Shown here: in pieces, positions 25,467 to 33,551 of the stretch | How positions within the stretch are numbered: the first letter of the stretch is position 1 | How the letters are laid out: each line of letters begins with the position of its first letter | Assembly: GCA_934539585.1 (NCBI GenBank) | Contig: CAKTCT010000004.1 | Location: 1 to 64,000, forward strand | From: an uncultured Oscillospiraceae bacterium | GTDB taxonomy: Bacteria; Bacillota; Clostridia; Oscillospirales; Ruminococcaceae | Direction: 5' to 3' | DNA: 64,000 bases | Translations under genes and position numbers: made by a program | Notes under the pieces: model-generated | What the model was told of the DNA's origin: nothing | Seen by the model: only the letters and a program-made list of their open reading frames with translations | The model's database searches: none

Positions 25467-25660
25467 GGAACAGAGCATCTTTCTGAAATATTGGCATCGT
25501 CAGGCCATGCCTGCCTTGCCGCTGCTTATAGAACGATTTTCATCATAAATGAGGTCCGCTACGGCGGCCTGTAATTTACGCTGAAGCTAGGGATATTCGG
25601 AACGGCCTGGGGGCGAATTCTGCCCGCCGGCGCCTGCCTTATGAAAGAATTGTGCTCTAA
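25467..25660 (+). ncRNA. Structured RNA candidate, possibly 6S RNA
   Basis: A roughly 190-base segment begins right after a strong promoter and has no reading frame. Its ends pair: AGAGCA (25472-25477) with TGCTCT (25653-25658), then CTTTC (25479-25483) with GAAAG (25643-25647). CAGGC (25501-25505) can pair with GCCTG (25632-25636), GCCGC (25518-25522) with GCGGC (25564-25568), and GGGC/GCCC closes a local hairpin on the 3' side (25611-25625). A long, rod-like molecule with a closing stem, an open middle and a 3'-side hairpin is how 6S RNA looks. No terminator with a T run follows, so it could also be a long rny leader. Identity as 6S is an inference. Confidence 0.5.
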
Positions 25661-25772
25661 GTCTGCCTCCCGGAAAGGGGCAGGCCTGGAGATTTGCGGC
25701 TTTTCGCCCGATTTCCACCGATATTTTCTTATGAACTTTGAAATTTTACAGAAAGGGAGGTTTTTACAAACC

Positions 25773-27338
25773 ATGAGCATCGGCACAGTCATTCTCTATT
25801 GCGCCATCGCATTTGTGGCTGCTTTACTCATAGGCGGCGTCATCGCCTTCTTCATCGGCGTCGCTTACCGGAAACGGGTCGCGGAATCGGAAATCGGCAG
25901 CGCGGAGGACCAGGCGAAGAAGATCATCAACGAAGCCTACCGCACCGCCGAAGCCAAGAAAAAAGAGCTGCTCATCGAAGCCAAGGAAGAGGTCCACAAG
26001 CTCCGCTCCGAAGCGGACCGGGACATCAAGGACCGCCGCACCGAGGTTTCCCGCCAGGAACGCCGCATCCAGCAGAAAGAGGAAACCCTGGACCGCAAGA
26101 TCGACAACCTGGAAAAGAAAGAGGAGGCCATTCAGGAAAAGCTCCGCCAGGCGGAAGCCCAGCGGGAGGAAGCCGAACAGATCAAAAAGAGCCAGATCGG
26201 CCAGCTGGAGCGTATCTCCGGCCTGACTGCCAGCCAGGCCAAGGACCAGCTCCTGGAAAGCCTGGAGGGCGAACTGGTCCATGAAAAAGCCCTGAAAATT
26301 TCCAGCTATGAGCAGCAGCTCAAGGACGAGGCCGAGGAAAAGGCAAGAGAGCTCATCTCCATGGCCATTTCCCGCTGCGCCGCCGACCACGTCAGCGAAG
26401 CCACCGTTTCCGTGGTCACGCTGCCCAACGACGAGATGAAGGGCCGCATCATCGGCCGGGAGGGCCGGAACATCCGTGCCCTGGAAACCCTCACCGGCGT
26501 GGACCTGATCATCGACGACACCCCCGAAGCCATCACCCTTTCCAGCTTTGACCCCGTCCGGCGGGAAATCGCCCGGCTGTCTCTGGAAAAGCTCATCACC
26601 GACGGCCGCATCCACCCCGCCCGCATCGAGGAAACCGTGGACAAAGCCACCAAAGAGGTGGAAGCCCGGATCAAGGCCGAAGGCGAGCGCGCCATGATGG
26701 AGACCAACGTCCACGGCCTGCACCACGAGCTGGTGAAGCTCTTAGGGCGTCTCCGCTACCGCACCTCCTACGGCCAGAACGTTCTGGACCACTCCATTGA
26801 AGTTTCCCACCTGGCCGGCATCATGGCCGCCGAGTTGGGCGTGGACGTGACCATGGCCAAGCGGGCCGGTCTGCTCCACGACATCGGCAAGGCCCTGAGC
26901 CATGAGATCGAGGGCTCCCACGTCCAGATCGGCATGGACATCTGCCGCAAATATAAGGAAAATCCCCAGGTCCTCCACGCCATCGAGGCCCACCACGGCG
27001 ATGTGGAAACCAAGACGGTCATCGCCGCCCTGGTCCAGGCTGCCGACGCCATCTCCGCCGCCCGTCCCGGCGCACGGCGGGAAAACCTGGAAAACTACAT
27101 CAAGCGTGTGGAGAAGCTGGAGGAAATCGCCAAGTCCTTCGACGGCGTGGAGAAATGCTACGCCATCCAGGCCGGCCGCGAGATCCGCATCATCGTCAAG
27201 CCCGAGGCCATCAAGGACGACGAGATGGTCATCGCCGCCCGGGAGATCGCCAAGCGCATTGAAAACGAGCTGGAATATCCCGGTCAGATCAAAGTGCATA
27301 TGATCCGCGAGAGCCGCGCCATCGACTACGCGAAATAA
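25773..27338 (+). CDS. rny: Ribonuclease Y
   Basis: 521 residues, matching the family length. One N-terminal membrane helix (residues 5-30), a long charged coiled coil (about 35-190), a KH RNA-binding domain (GRIIGREGRNIRALETLTGVD) and an HD metal-dependent domain (LLHDIGKA near 367-374) come in the standard order. RNase Y starts mRNA decay at the membrane in Firmicutes. ATG 25773 was chosen for family fit; the nearest ribosome site GGGAGG is 12 bases away, longer than usual, which might lower translation. A terminator follows. Confidence 0.97.
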   Translation: MSIGTVILYCAIAFVAALLIGGVIAFFIGVAYRKRVAESEIGSAEDQAKKIINEAYRTAEAKKKELLIEAKEEVHKLRSEADRDIKDRRTEVSRQERRIQQKEETLDRKIDNLEKKEEAIQEKLRQAEAQREEAEQIKKSQIGQLERISGLTASQAKDQLLESLEGELVHEKALKISSYEQQLKDEAEEKARELISMAISRCAADHVSEATVSVVTLPNDEMKGRIIGREGRNIRALETLTGVDLIIDDTPEAITLSSFDPVRREIARLSLEKLITDGRIHPARIEETVDKATKEVEARIKAEGERAMMETNVHGLHHELVKLLGRLRYRTSYGQNVLDHSIEVSHLAGIMAAELGVDVTMAKRAGLLHDIGKALSHEIEGSHVQIGMDICRKYKENPQVLHAIEAHHGDVETKTVIAALVQAADAISAARPGARRENLENYIKRVEKLEEIAKSFDGVEKCYAIQAGREIRIIVKPEAIKDDEMVIAAREIAKRIENELEYPGQIKVHMIRESRAIDYAK

Positions 27339-27348
27339 TCGTTCCACC

Positions 27349-27388
27349 GGCGGGACAGAGCGGCCACAACCGCTTTGCCCCGCCTTTT
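27349..27388 (+). terminator. Terminator of rny
   Basis: Interrupted stem GGCGGG..AGAGCGG / CCGCTTT..CCCGCC followed by TTTTTC, 11 bases after the rny stop. Confidence 0.85.
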
Positions 27389-27411
27389 TCGTTGGAAGGG
27401 GAGGATGCGCC

Positions 27412-28938
27412 GTGTATACCAAAGTCATGAGCGCCGGAGTTTTCGGCATGAACGCCTATCCGGTGGAGGTGGAAGTGGATACCTTCCGGGGGCTGCCGTC
27501 CTTTGAAATCGTGGGCCTGCCCGACGCCGCCGTCAAGGAGAGCCGGGACCGGGTCCGGGCCGCCTTTCAGAACTGCGGCTTTGAGTTTCCCGTCCAGAAG
27601 ATCACCGTAAACCTGGCCCCGGCGGACTTAAAAAAGACCGGCCCCATCTACGACCTGCCCCTGTTTCTGGGACTCCTGGCCGCCTCGGGGCAGACCAACG
27701 CCGACTTTTCCGGCAGCCTTTTCCTGGGGGAGCTGACCATGAACGGCGGGGTCCGCCGGGTCCAGGGCGTGCTCCCCATGGCCCTGATGGCCCGGGAGCA
27801 GGGCTTCACCCGGCTTTTCGTCCCGGCGGATAACCTCCGGGAGGCCAGCGCCGTCCAGGGCATCGAGCTTTACGGCGTCCAGACCGTCTCCCAGGTAGTG
27901 GACTTCCTGGAGGGCGTCCGCCCCATGGAACCTGCGGAGCCCCTGGCCTTCATCCCCGGCTCCACGCCCCACCAGCCGGACATGGCCGACGTCATGGGCC
28001 AGGAATTTGCCAAGCGCGCCCTGGAAATTTCCGCGGCGGGGTTCCACAACGCCCTTCTTATCGGCCCTCCCGGCTCCGGAAAGAGCATGCTGGCCAAGCG
28101 CCTCCCCTCCATCCTCCCGGACCTGACCTTTGAGGAGGCCATCGAAAGCACCCGCATCCACTCCATCGCCGGGAACCTGACCAATGACCACCCCATCCTC
28201 ACCGAACGGCCCTTCCGGGCGCCCCACCACACCGTGTCCCCGGCGGGACTGTCCGGCGGCGGCAGCATCCCCCGGCCCGGGGAGATTTCCCTGGCCCACA
28301 ACGGCGTCCTGTTTCTGGACGAGCTGCCGGAGTTTTCCCGGGCGGCCATGGAAATCCTCCGCCAGCCCATCGAGGAGGGCACCGTGACCATCTCCCGGGT
28401 CAGCGGGTCCCTGACCTATCCGTGCTCCATGATCGTCATCGCCGCCATGAACCCCTGTCCCTGCGGCTATTACGGCCACCCCACCCATCCGTGCAGCTGT
28501 CCTCCCGCCCAGGTGACGCGGTACCTGAACCGGGTCAGCGGCCCCTTGCTGGACCGCCTGGACCTCCACATCGATGTGGCCCCGGTGGAGTTTTCCAACC
28601 TCTCCTCCGGCCGGAAGGCCGAGTCCTCCGCCGCCATCAAACAGCGGGTGGACACCGCCCGGAAAATCCAGCAGGCCCGGTTCGCCGGCACCGGCGTCCG
28701 GGACAACGCCCATATCCCGGCGGACATGATGAACGACTGCTGCCCCATCACCGCCGAAGGGAGCAAAATCCTCCGCACCGCCTTTGAGCGCATGGGCATG
28801 AGCGCCCGAGGCTACCACCGGATTCTCAAGGTCGCCCGCACCATTGCCGACCTGGAAGGCAGCCGGGATATCCAGCCGCCCCACCTCCTGGAAGCTTTGC
28901 AGTACCGCAGCATGGACCGCAAATACTTCCACGGTTAA
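27412..28938 (+). CDS. comM: YifB/ComM-family Mg-chelatase-like AAA+ ATPase
   Basis: 508 residues. The N-terminal ChlI-like domain (VDTFRGLPSFEIVGLPDAAVKESRDRVRAAFQN) is followed by an AAA+ core with Walker A GPPGSGKSML near 217-226 and Walker B VLFLDELPEF near 299-308, then the C-terminal Mg-chelatase-associated domain with the CPCGYYGHP cysteine motif. ComM-type proteins drive branch migration during natural transformation in Gram-negatives; the role in Clostridia is less clear. The start is GTG 27412, eight bases after GGGGAGG. Confidence 0.93.
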   Translation: MYTKVMSAGVFGMNAYPVEVEVDTFRGLPSFEIVGLPDAAVKESRDRVRAAFQNCGFEFPVQKITVNLAPADLKKTGPIYDLPLFLGLLAASGQTNADFSGSLFLGELTMNGGVRRVQGVLPMALMAREQGFTRLFVPADNLREASAVQGIELYGVQTVSQVVDFLEGVRPMEPAEPLAFIPGSTPHQPDMADVMGQEFAKRALEISAAGFHNALLIGPPGSGKSMLAKRLPSILPDLTFEEAIESTRIHSIAGNLTNDHPILTERPFRAPHHTVSPAGLSGGGSIPRPGEISLAHNGVLFLDELPEFSRAAMEILRQPIEEGTVTISRVSGSLTYPCSMIVIAAMNPCPCGYYGHPTHPCSCPPAQVTRYLNRVSGPLLDRLDLHIDVAPVEFSNLSSGRKAESSAAIKQRVDTARKIQQARFAGTGVRDNAHIPADMMNDCCPITAEGSKILRTAFERMGMSARGYHRILKVARTIADLEGSRDIQPPHLLEALQYRSMDRKYFHG

Positions 28939-29096
28939 GCGGCGTGTCGCCGCTCCCATGTCGACGCGGCCAGTTACCTCGCGTTAAGCTTTGGTAGCCG
29001 CGCGACAGACTGCGCGGGCGGCGTGTCGCCGCTCCCAAGTCGCCGCGGCCTAGTCACCTCGCGACAGGCTTCGATAGCCGCGCGACAGGCTGCGCG
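28939..29096. repeat. Two tandem copies of a 79-base G+C-rich repeat
   Basis: Copy 1 starts at 28939 and copy 2 at 29018, both opening GCGGCGTGTCGCCGCTCCCA and both ending in CCGCGCGACAG.CTGCGCG. They differ at about ten positions. Each is full of CGCG-type palindromes. The first copy starts at the base after the comM stop. They look like a REP-like extragenic element. Confidence 0.8.
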
Positions 29097-29134
29097 GCGA
29101 CGATTTGAGCAGCCCGTAGGAAAATTTCCGCAGC

Positions 29135-29626
29135 GTGCGCAAAGAAAGTTTTCGATCCAGCCTTTTCCCAAAAGGCTGGTAGGGATGGAAGGGGCAAAGC
29201 CCCTTCCTCGCCCGACCCAGAGGGCGAAACCCCCTGATGATACAAAAAGATCAGGAAGGGAAGGCCCGACAGCCCGGTGGGCTGTCGGGCCGAGGGGAAC
29301 CCTATCAAGGGGTTCCCCGCAGGACGCAGTCCTGCCCCCAACGCACAAACAATAAACCGCGCCAGCGAGAAGAAACGACAAACGCTTCGACTCGCTGGCG
29401 CGGTTTTACGCTTTGGATTGGTTAGGAGTGCGTCATGCCGGAATTTCTCCGAAATTCCGGCCGCGGGGACATCCGCGGGCGGCCTGCGGGCCGCCTTTCC
29501 CTTTCTTTTGGGTTGCGCCCGAGGCGCAACGGGATAGGATTTCGCCCTCTGCGGAGGGCGAGGAGGGCTCTGCCCTCCACCTGCCAGCCTTTTGAAAAAG
29601 GCTGGACCGAAAACTTTCTTTTTGTC
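29135..29626. repeat. Inverted-repeat-bounded hairpin-rich element (MITE-like?)
   Basis: No gene is seen in 28939-29683. The left arm (29138-29240) and the right arm (29540-29626) are imperfect inverted copies over about 90-100 bases. Both read AAAGAAAGTTTTCG, then TCCAGCCTTTT, a short loop, AAAAGGCTGG, an AGGG/GCCCT palindrome and CAGAGGGCGAAA. Between them are further hairpins (CCCGACAGCCC/GGGCTGTCGGG near 29268-29290; GGGGAACC/GGTTCCCC near 29294-29318). It could be a small non-autonomous mobile element or two inserted copies of one repeat. Target duplications were not identified. Confidence 0.65.
29354..29409 (+). terminator. Long-stem hairpin inside the comM-htrA spacer
   Basis: A 16-base-pair stem (29354-29369 with 29391-29406) beginning AAACCGCGCC and ending GGCGCGGTTT, followed by a T on the plus strand. 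It may end comM transcripts. Confidence 0.6.
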
Positions 29627-29683
29627 CGGCTGCTCCGGCCATCCCTACTGGGACGGCCGGAACCGGTTATGTGCGAAGGTCAG

Positions 29684-30916
29684 TTATTTTCCAGCGGGCT
29701 TGGATTCCTCCAAAGTCAGGCTGCCGGAATACTTCTGGCCGTTGCGGACGATGATGATCTCCACCGTGTCGCCTACCTTGCAGTTCTGGACGGCCTTGGT
29801 CAGGTCGTCGCCGCTGCTGATCTCCGCCCCGTTGAAGGAGACGATGCGGTCCCCGGAACGGAACCCGGTGGACTGAGCGTTGGAGCCTTCGGTGACGTCG
29901 TCAATGTAAACGCCGGTGCTGGACAGACGGTACATCATGGCGATCTGTGCGTTGGAAACGTCCACCGTGGTGAACCCAAGGTCAATGCGGCCCTTGACGT
30001 AGCCGTACTCCATGATCTGGTCGATCAGGTCCTTGGCGGTGTTGATGGGGATGGCGAAGCCCAGTCCCTCAATGCCGCTGCCGGAGGATTTGGCCACCAC
30101 GATGCCGATAAGCTCGCCCTTGTCGTTAAACAGGCCGCCGCCGGAGTTGCCGGGGTTAATGGCCGCGTTGGTCTGGAGCAGGGTCATGGACTTGCCGTCC
30201 AGGTCGATCTGCCGGTCCAGGGCGCTGATGATGCCGTCGGTGACGGTGCCGCCCAGCTGTCCCAGAGGATTGCCCACGGCCACCGCCACATCGCCTACCT
30301 GCAGGGTGGAGGAGTCGCCGATCACCGCAGGCTGCAGGCCCGTGGCATCGATCTTCACCACGGCCACGTCGCCCTGGGAGTCGGTGCCGATGAGCTCCGC
30401 GGAGTAGCTGGTGCCGTCCTTCAGGGTGACGGTGATCTTGGACGCCCCCTCGATGACGTGGTTGTTGGTGGCAATGTAGCCATCGCTGGTCAGGATCACG
30501 CCGCTGCCGGCGCCCTCGCTGACGGTCTGGCGCATGTACATGTCATAGGTGGTGCTTTCGGTGGTGATCTCCACCACGGAGTTGGCGGTCTGGGCGGCGA
30601 TCTGGGCCACGGTCAGGGTGTCTCCGCTGTTGGAGGACGCCGTGGTCAGGGCCGAGTGCTGCACCGTGCTGGCCTGGGTGCTGTCAGAGGACGCGCTGTT
30701 CTCCGCCGTCTGAATGGGGGAGGACGTCCCGCCGCTCTTGAGCATCACGCCCCCGGCGAATCCGACGCTGCCGGAAGCCAGGATGCACAGTGCCGCCAGC
30801 ACCGCGCCCATCTTCTTGGTCAGGTAGGGGGAGCGCTCCTTCTTGGGGCTCTGCTGGGGAGCCGGGTTGACGGAGTTGAAGTTCTCAAAGTTTCTATCGT
30901 TATAATCGTTCATCAT
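29684..30916 (-). CDS. htrA: Membrane-anchored HtrA/DegP-type serine protease
   Basis: 410 residues. A cytoplasmic tail of about 35 residues, one membrane helix (36-58), a Ser/Thr-rich linker, a trypsin-like domain with the triad His153 (ATNNHVI), Asp183 (GDVAVVKID) and Ser258 (NPGNSGGGLF), and one C-terminal PDZ domain. This is the Gram-positive HtrA layout; it degrades misfolded proteins outside the membrane. ATG 30916 has GGAGCG seven to eight bases upstream. Monocistronic, facing the repeat-rich spacer. Confidence 0.96.
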   Translation of the reverse strand: MMNDYNDRNFENFNSVNPAPQQSPKKERSPYLTKKMGAVLAALCILASGSVGFAGGVMLKSGGTSSPIQTAENSASSDSTQASTVQHSALTTASSNSGDTLTVAQIAAQTANSVVEITTESTTYDMYMRQTVSEGAGSGVILTSDGYIATNNHVIEGASKITVTLKDGTSYSAELIGTDSQGDVAVVKIDATGLQPAVIGDSSTLQVGDVAVAVGNPLGQLGGTVTDGIISALDRQIDLDGKSMTLLQTNAAINPGNSGGGLFNDKGELIGIVVAKSSGSGIEGLGFAIPINTAKDLIDQIMEYGYVKGRIDLGFTTVDVSNAQIAMMYRLSSTGVYIDDVTEGSNAQSTGFRSGDRIVSFNGAEISSGDDLTKAVQNCKVGDTVEIIIVRNGQKYSGSLTLEESKPAGK

Positions 30917-30957
30917 ATTGATCGCTCCTTTTCGGGACGTCTCTTGACTGCCGTCCT

Positions 30958-30986
30958 TTATTATGCTTATAGGATACCGCCGTCAA
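30958..30986 (-). promoter_or_regulatory. Possible htrA promoter
   Basis: TTGACG (30986-30981) with TAATAA (30963-30958) at 17 bases. The -10 box is weak; a CATAAT one register away gives a 15-base spacer. A regulated promoter would fit a stress protease. Confidence 0.45.
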
Positions 30987-31042
30987 GTGTTTTCCATTTG
31001 AAAAGAATGTGAAAGTTTGATGAAAACTGCTCCGTTTTTTTG

Positions 31043-31092
31043 ACAAAAAAGCGGCGCCCCGATCCCACTTCCGGAATCGGAGCGCCGCTTTT
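31043..31092 (-). terminator. Terminator of the lipoprotein gene
   Basis: AAAGCGGCGC...GCGCCGCTTT with an inner CGATTCC/GGAATCG part and a T6 run on the minus strand, just after the stop codon at 31104. Confidence 0.88.
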
Positions 31093-31103
31093 GCGTTTCA
31101 GAT

Positions 31104-31784
31104 TCAGTTGTACTGGATGATCTTCTCGTCCAGCCGGATGAAATCATCCTGGGAGATGTTGTACACCCCGTCCTCGTCGGCGGACACCGTGACCACAACG
31201 CTCACCGGGTCCAGGTACCCGATCTGGTCCTCGTACCCCTCGCAGATCTCGATCATGCCCAGATCGTAGGCTTCCTCGAAGTCCTCCTGGGAGTACTCCT
31301 CGAACTCGCCGTCCTCCGTCCGCTGGTTGAAGTCGTCGGCGAAAGCCTTCATGTCGTCCCAGGCCAGCTGAAAGATGTCGATGGGGTAGATGACCACTTC
31401 CACATAAAAGCCGTTGTCGGACTTCACGGCCTCCTTGACCTCGTAGTTGGACTTCTGGTACACCCGGCGGTAGAAATCCTCCACCCGTTCCGCCATCTGG
31501 TCGGAGACCAGGTCGGTGTCGAAGCCGCACATGTTCATAAAGGTATTGGCCTCGGCCTGGATGCCGCCGTCGTAGGAATCCTGGGCCTCCTCCGCCGTGG
31601 CGTCGGTGAGCTTGCAGTATTCCTCAAACTGGGCCTTGTAGGTGCAGTCCAGAATCCCCCGGACGTACCCGGTTGCGTCGAAGCCGGAGCGGATCAGCTG
31701 GGAAAGCTGCCCGCAGCCGGACAGGCTGAACACCACGGCCAGGCAGAGAACCAGAGCCGCAGCTTTTTTCCAAAGATGTTTCAT
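31104..31784 (-). CDS. Predicted lipoprotein of unknown function
   Basis: 226 residues with a lipoprotein signal peptide (MKHLWKKAAALVLCLAVVFS, lipobox LSGC near residue 24). The mature part is acidic and mostly helical, with a beta-rich section near the end (VSVVVTVSADEDGVYNISQDDF). Related small lipoproteins are common in gut Clostridia, but I do not recognise a named family with confidence. It has its own promoter and terminator, so it is a monocistronic gene between htrA and guaB. Confidence 0.82.
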   Translation of the reverse strand: MKHLWKKAAALVLCLAVVFSLSGCGQLSQLIRSGFDATGYVRGILDCTYKAQFEEYCKLTDATAEEAQDSYDGGIQAEANTFMNMCGFDTDLVSDQMAERVEDFYRRVYQKSNYEVKEAVKSDNGFYVEVVIYPIDIFQLAWDDMKAFADDFNQRTEDGEFEEYSQEDFEEAYDLGMIEICEGYEDQIGYLDPVSVVVTVSADEDGVYNISQDDFIRLDEKIIQYN

Positions 31785-31819
31785 GGCGTGGACATCCTTT
31801 CTGTTTTTCGATGGTTTCT

Positions 31820-31848
31820 ATTGTACCATACTTTCCCGGATTTGTCTA
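31820..31848 (-). promoter_or_regulatory. Promoter of the lipoprotein gene
   Basis: TAGACA (31848-31843), 17-base spacer and TACAAT (31825-31820), directly behind the guaB terminator. Confidence 0.7.
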
Positions 31849-31850
31849 AC

Positions 31851-31878
31851 AAAAAAGGACAGGTTCCGCTGTCCTTTT
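31851..31878 (-). terminator. Terminator of guaB
   Basis: Stem AAAAGGACAG/CTGTCCTTTT (31853-31862 with 31869-31878) with a T6 run on the minus strand. Confidence 0.88.
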
Positions 31879-31910
31879 CTGCAATTCTTCACTTTTCCCC
31901 AAAAAACCGG

Positions 31911-33419
31911 TTATTTCGCCTTGGAAGCCCCGTTGTCCTTGAGCATGACGTCGTGAGCGCCGCCCTCGATGATGCTGGTGGCCGAAACCAGGGTCAGCTT
32001 AGCCTTCTGCTGCAATTCGGGGATGGTCAGAGCGCCGCAGTTGCACATGGTGGATTTCACCTTGCTCAGCGACAGCGTCACGTTGTCGTGGAGGCTGCCC
32101 GCGTAAGGCACGTAGGAGTCCACGCCTTCCTCAAAGGACAGCTTCTTTGCGCCGCCCATGTCGTAGCGCTGCCAGTTCCGGGCCCGGGCGGAGCCTTCGC
32201 CCCAGTACTCCTTCACATAGCTGCCGTTGATGTTGATCTTGTGGGTGGGGCTTTCGTCGAACCGGGCGAAGTACCGGCCCAGCATGAGGAAATCCGCGCC
32301 CATGGCCAGGGCCAGGGTGATGTGGTGGTCGTACACCATGCCGCCGTCGGAGCAGATGGGGATATACACGCCGGTCCGGGCGTAGTACTCGTTCCGGGCT
32401 TCGGCCACCTCGATGAGGGCCGTAGCCTGTCCCCGGCCGATGCCCTTCTGCTCCCGGGTGATGCAGATGGAGCCGCCGCCGATGCCCACCTTCACAAAGT
32501 CCGCGCCGCACTCGGCCAGGAACAGGAAGCCTTCCTTGTCCACCACGTTGCCCGCGCCGATCTTGACGCTGTCGCCGTATTTCTCCCGGACATAGGTCAG
32601 CACCCGCTTCTGCCACTCGGTGAAGCCTTCGGAGGAGTCGATGCACAGCACGTCCGCGCCGGCCGCCAGCAGGGCAGGAATCCGCTCCTCGTAGTCCCGG
32701 GTGTTGATGCCCGCGCCTACCACGTACCGCTTGTCGGCGTCCAGGAGCTCGTTGGGGTTCTCTTTATGGGAGGCGTAGTCCTTCCGGAAGACCATGTACT
32801 CCAACCGGCCGTTTTCGTCCACCAGGGGGAGGGAATTGAGCTTGTGCTCCCAGATGATGTCGTTGGCTTCCTTCAGAGTGGTGCCCTTGGGGGCGAAGAT
32901 CAGCTTGTCAAAAGGGGTCATGAAGTCCCGGACCTTGGTGGAGGGGTCCATGCGGCTGACCCGGTAGTCCCGGCTGGTGACGATGCCCAGCAGAACGCCG
33001 TGAGCGGTGCCGTCGTCGGTGACGGCCACGGTGGAGTGGCCGGTCTGCTCCTTCAGCGCCATGACGTCGGCCATGGTGCCGTCGGGGGTGATGTTGGAAT
33101 CGCTGACCACGAAGCCCGCCTTGTAGGCCTTGGCCCGGGCCACCATCTCCGCCTCGCTCTGAATGGACTGGGAGCCGTAGATGAAGGAGATGCCGCCCTC
33201 ACGGGCCAATGCCACGGCCATGTGGTCGTCGGATACCGCCTGCATGATGGCAGAGGTCATGGGGATGTTCATGGAAATAGCGGGCTCCTCACCCTTTTTG
33301 AACTTGACCAGAGGCGTTTTCAGGCTGACGTTGTCCGGGATGCACTCCGCAGAGGAGTAGCCCGGAACCAGCAGGTATTCGCTGAAGGTGTGGGACGGTT
33401 CCGTAAAATAAAATGCCAC
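31911..33419 (-). CDS. guaB: Inosine-5'-monophosphate dehydrogenase
   Basis: 502 residues. The catalytic loop GGGSICITREQKGIGRGQ contains Cys319, and a CBS pair is inserted at about residues 110-215. It oxidises IMP to XMP, the first committed step to GMP. The start was placed at GTG 33419 (VAFYFTEPSHTF), ten bases after GGAGAG; the longer frame upstream lies in the leader. The leader has a hairpin GAAACGCCGC/GCGGTGTTTC (33485-33507 region on the complement) but no recognisable purine riboswitch. Confidence 0.95.
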   Translation of the reverse strand: MAFYFTEPSHTFSEYLLVPGYSSAECIPDNVSLKTPLVKFKKGEEPAISMNIPMTSAIMQAVSDDHMAVALAREGGISFIYGSQSIQSEAEMVARAKAYKAGFVVSDSNITPDGTMADVMALKEQTGHSTVAVTDDGTAHGVLLGIVTSRDYRVSRMDPSTKVRDFMTPFDKLIFAPKGTTLKEANDIIWEHKLNSLPLVDENGRLEYMVFRKDYASHKENPNELLDADKRYVVGAGINTRDYEERIPALLAAGADVLCIDSSEGFTEWQKRVLTYVREKYGDSVKIGAGNVVDKEGFLFLAECGADFVKVGIGGGSICITREQKGIGRGQATALIEVAEARNEYYARTGVYIPICSDGGMVYDHHITLALAMGADFLMLGRYFARFDESPTHKININGSYVKEYWGEGSARARNWQRYDMGGAKKLSFEEGVDSYVPYAGSLHDNVTLSLSKVKSTMCNCGALTIPELQQKAKLTLVSATSIIEGGAHDVMLKDNGASKAK

Positions 33420-33522
33420 TTGAATTACTCTCCTTTTTCTTACAAACTTCCAGGCTCCAAATACCACGAAACACCGCTTTGTCGAGACAATGGCGGCGTT
33501 TCAGCATGTCCTTATTAAAGCT

Positions 33523-33551
33523 ATTTTACTACAGGCCCGATGGTTTGTCAA
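33523..33551 (-). promoter_or_regulatory. guaB promoter inside the 3' end of the AraC gene
   Basis: TTGACA (33551-33546), 17-base spacer, TAAAAT (33528-33523). The -35 box and most of the spacer lie within the last codons of the regulator gene ending at 33529, so the two transcription units overlap. Confidence 0.82.

Noticed and set aside
31776..33518. 580-codon plus-strand open frame over guaB
   Set aside because: Antisense shadow of a universally conserved enzyme.
33420..33522. Purine riboswitch in the guaB leader
   Set aside because: A hairpin is present but the conserved purine-aptamer loop and junction bases were not found.
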